Shown: positions 5,721 through 6,418 of the stretch, piece by piece | Layout of the letters: each line of letters starts with the position of its first letter | How positions within the stretch are numbered: the stretch's first letter is position 1 | Origin: Candidatus Aminicenantes bacterium UBA4085 | GTDB taxonomy: Bacteria; Acidobacteriota; Aminicenantia; Aminicenantales; UBA4085 | Reading direction: 5' to 3' | DNA: 6,418 bases | NCBI GenBank assembly: GCA_002383325.1 | Contig: DFYJ01000032.1 | Coordinates: forward strand, 1-6,418 | Program-made: the position numbers and the translations under genes | Notes under the pieces: generated by a model | Told to the model about the DNA's origin: nothing | The model's database searches: none | Seen by the model: the letters and a program-made list of their open reading frames with translations, nothing else

Positions 5721-5778
5721 CCCCCCCGACCGACCGAAAAGTCCATCGCCACCGGCGTTTTTTTCTTTGAGGCGACGA

Positions 5779-5825
5779 AATTGGTATGTGTCTGGAAATT
5801 CAATTAGTATGTGTCTGCTATTTCC
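5779..5825. repeat. Tandem 23-bp repeat at the protease gene 3' end
   Basis: Units at 5779-5801 and 5802-5824 match at 19 of 23 positions. Both contain GTATGTGTCTG (5784-5794 and 5807-5817), preceded by AATT. The inverted pair GGAAAT (5794-5799) and ATTTCC (5820-5825) can form a 6-bp stem around the second unit. The protease stop codon (5820-5818, minus strand) lies inside the second unit. It is AT-rich against a GC-rich background. It resembles an insertion-sequence end remnant. Confidence 0.6.
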
Positions 5826-6418
5826 GGACCCGGACCGGGTAAGGCGGACGCGTCACCGTCTTGGGCGGGTTCTTGCCCAGCTCGTCCAGGGCGATCTGGA
5901 CGGCCTTCTCCAATTGCGGATCGCGGCCGGCCAGAACGTCGGCCGGGGTCTGCTCGACCTCGACGTCGGGCGGCACACCCTCGTTCTCCACCACCCAGCC
6001 CTCCTCGGTCCAGATGGCCACGTTCGGCGCGGTCACCCCTCCCCCGTCCATCAGAACCGGGAAGCCGAGAGTGCCGACCAAGCCGCCCCAAGTCCGCTTG
6101 CCGACCAGCGGCCCCATCTTGAACTTGCGCCACATGTAGGGCAGCATGTCGCCGCCGGAGCCGGCCATCTCGTCGATGATCATGACCTTGGGTCCCTGGA
6201 TGGAGGCGCTGGGGGTCTTGAGGTCGTCGCCATAGCGCATGTTCCAATAAGCCGAGACCTGCTTGCGGAGCTGGTCGATGTAGTAGTCGGCCACCGAACC
6301 GCCGCCGTTGAAGCGCTCGTCGACGACGATGGCCGGCTTGTCGGCCTGGGGGAAGAAGTAGCGCTTGAAGGAGGCCCAGCCCGAAATGGACGTGTCGGGG
6401 ACGTAAACGTAGGCGACC
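5818..6418 (-). CDS. Tricorn-like S41 peptidase, C-terminal part (runs off right edge)
   Basis: The frame is open from the right edge to the TAG at 5820-5818, giving 199 visible residues plus one partial codon; the true start lies beyond 6418. A GTG at 6294 is internal and is not the start. The sequence matches the C-terminal catalytic domain of tricorn-type proteases (MEROPS S41): VAYVYVPDTSISGW, IVVDERFNGGGSVADYYID, then IDEMAGSGGDMLPYMW with the nucleophile Ser at visible residue 87, GKRTWGG, and WVVENEGVPPD carrying the Glu expected in the catalytic tetrad. The Ser/His pair and any beta-propeller or PDZ domain would lie off the window. These enzymes degrade oligopeptides; whether this one is cytosolic or exported cannot be told without the N-terminus. 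The protein ends ...RPPYPVRVRK, with the Lys and stop inside a repeat. Confidence 0.88.
   Translation of the reverse strand, partial: VAYVYVPDTSISGWASFKRYFFPQADKPAIVVDERFNGGGSVADYYIDQLRKQVSAYWNMRYGDDLKTPSASIQGPKVMIIDEMAGSGGDMLPYMWRKFKMGPLVGKRTWGGLVGTLGFPVLMDGGGVTAPNVAIWTEEGWVVENEGVPPDVEVEQTPADVLAGRDPQLEKAVQIALDELGKNPPKTVTRPPYPVRVRK

Noticed and set aside
5747..5764. CGCC-ACC-GGCG followed by seven T on the plus strand, resembling a terminator
   Set aside because: The stem is only 4 bp and no plus-strand gene lies within 1.4 kb upstream.

Overview
The window is high-GC bacterial chromosomal DNA. It carries a Tat-exported protein, a DUF1080 lipoprotein, a zinc-ribbon Ser/Thr kinase with one membrane span, an outer-membrane beta-barrel and a tricorn-type S41 peptidase. 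This mix points to a didermic, Acidobacteriota-like bacterium, and Candidatus Aminicenantes is my best guess. That guess rests on gene content and style only, since there is no rRNA or marker gene here.

Layout. At the left edge, a Tat-signal protein (minus strand, only its first 25 codons visible) and a DUF1080 / 3-keto-disaccharide hydrolase lipoprotein (plus) diverge from a 130-bp region. That region holds two back-to-back sigma70-like promoters and several perfect palindromes. At 1063-1342 there is a 280-bp non-coding element bounded by near-perfect 28-bp terminal inverted repeats. It lies exactly between the convergent DUF1080 gene and a sugar-phosphate nucleotidyltransferase gene (minus). 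The nucleotidyltransferase diverges from a 664-residue membrane Ser/Thr kinase (plus), which has a good promoter. The kinase ends 5 bp from the end of a convergent gene for an unrecognised secreted beta-barrel protein (minus). After a 168-bp gap with a tandem 23-bp repeat comes the C-terminal catalytic part of a tricorn-like protease (minus), which runs off the right edge.

How the genes relate. The DUF1080/Tat pair probably acts in envelope-side sugar catabolism by 3-keto-glycoside chemistry, but the Tat partner is too short to identify. The other genes look like separate transcription units: activated-sugar synthesis, signalling, an outer-membrane protein and peptide degradation. I see no phage, CRISPR, toxin-antitoxin or rRNA/tRNA locus.

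The most unusual content is intergenic. The 280-bp inverted-repeat element contains a three-unit 23-bp repeat and an internal hairpin. A second, shorter 23-bp tandem repeat lies downstream of the protease gene. Both repeat regions supply or overlap the stop codon of the adjacent minus-strand gene through the same octamer GGAAATAG. They look like non-autonomous mobile elements or insertion-sequence end remnants that settled at gene 3' ends.
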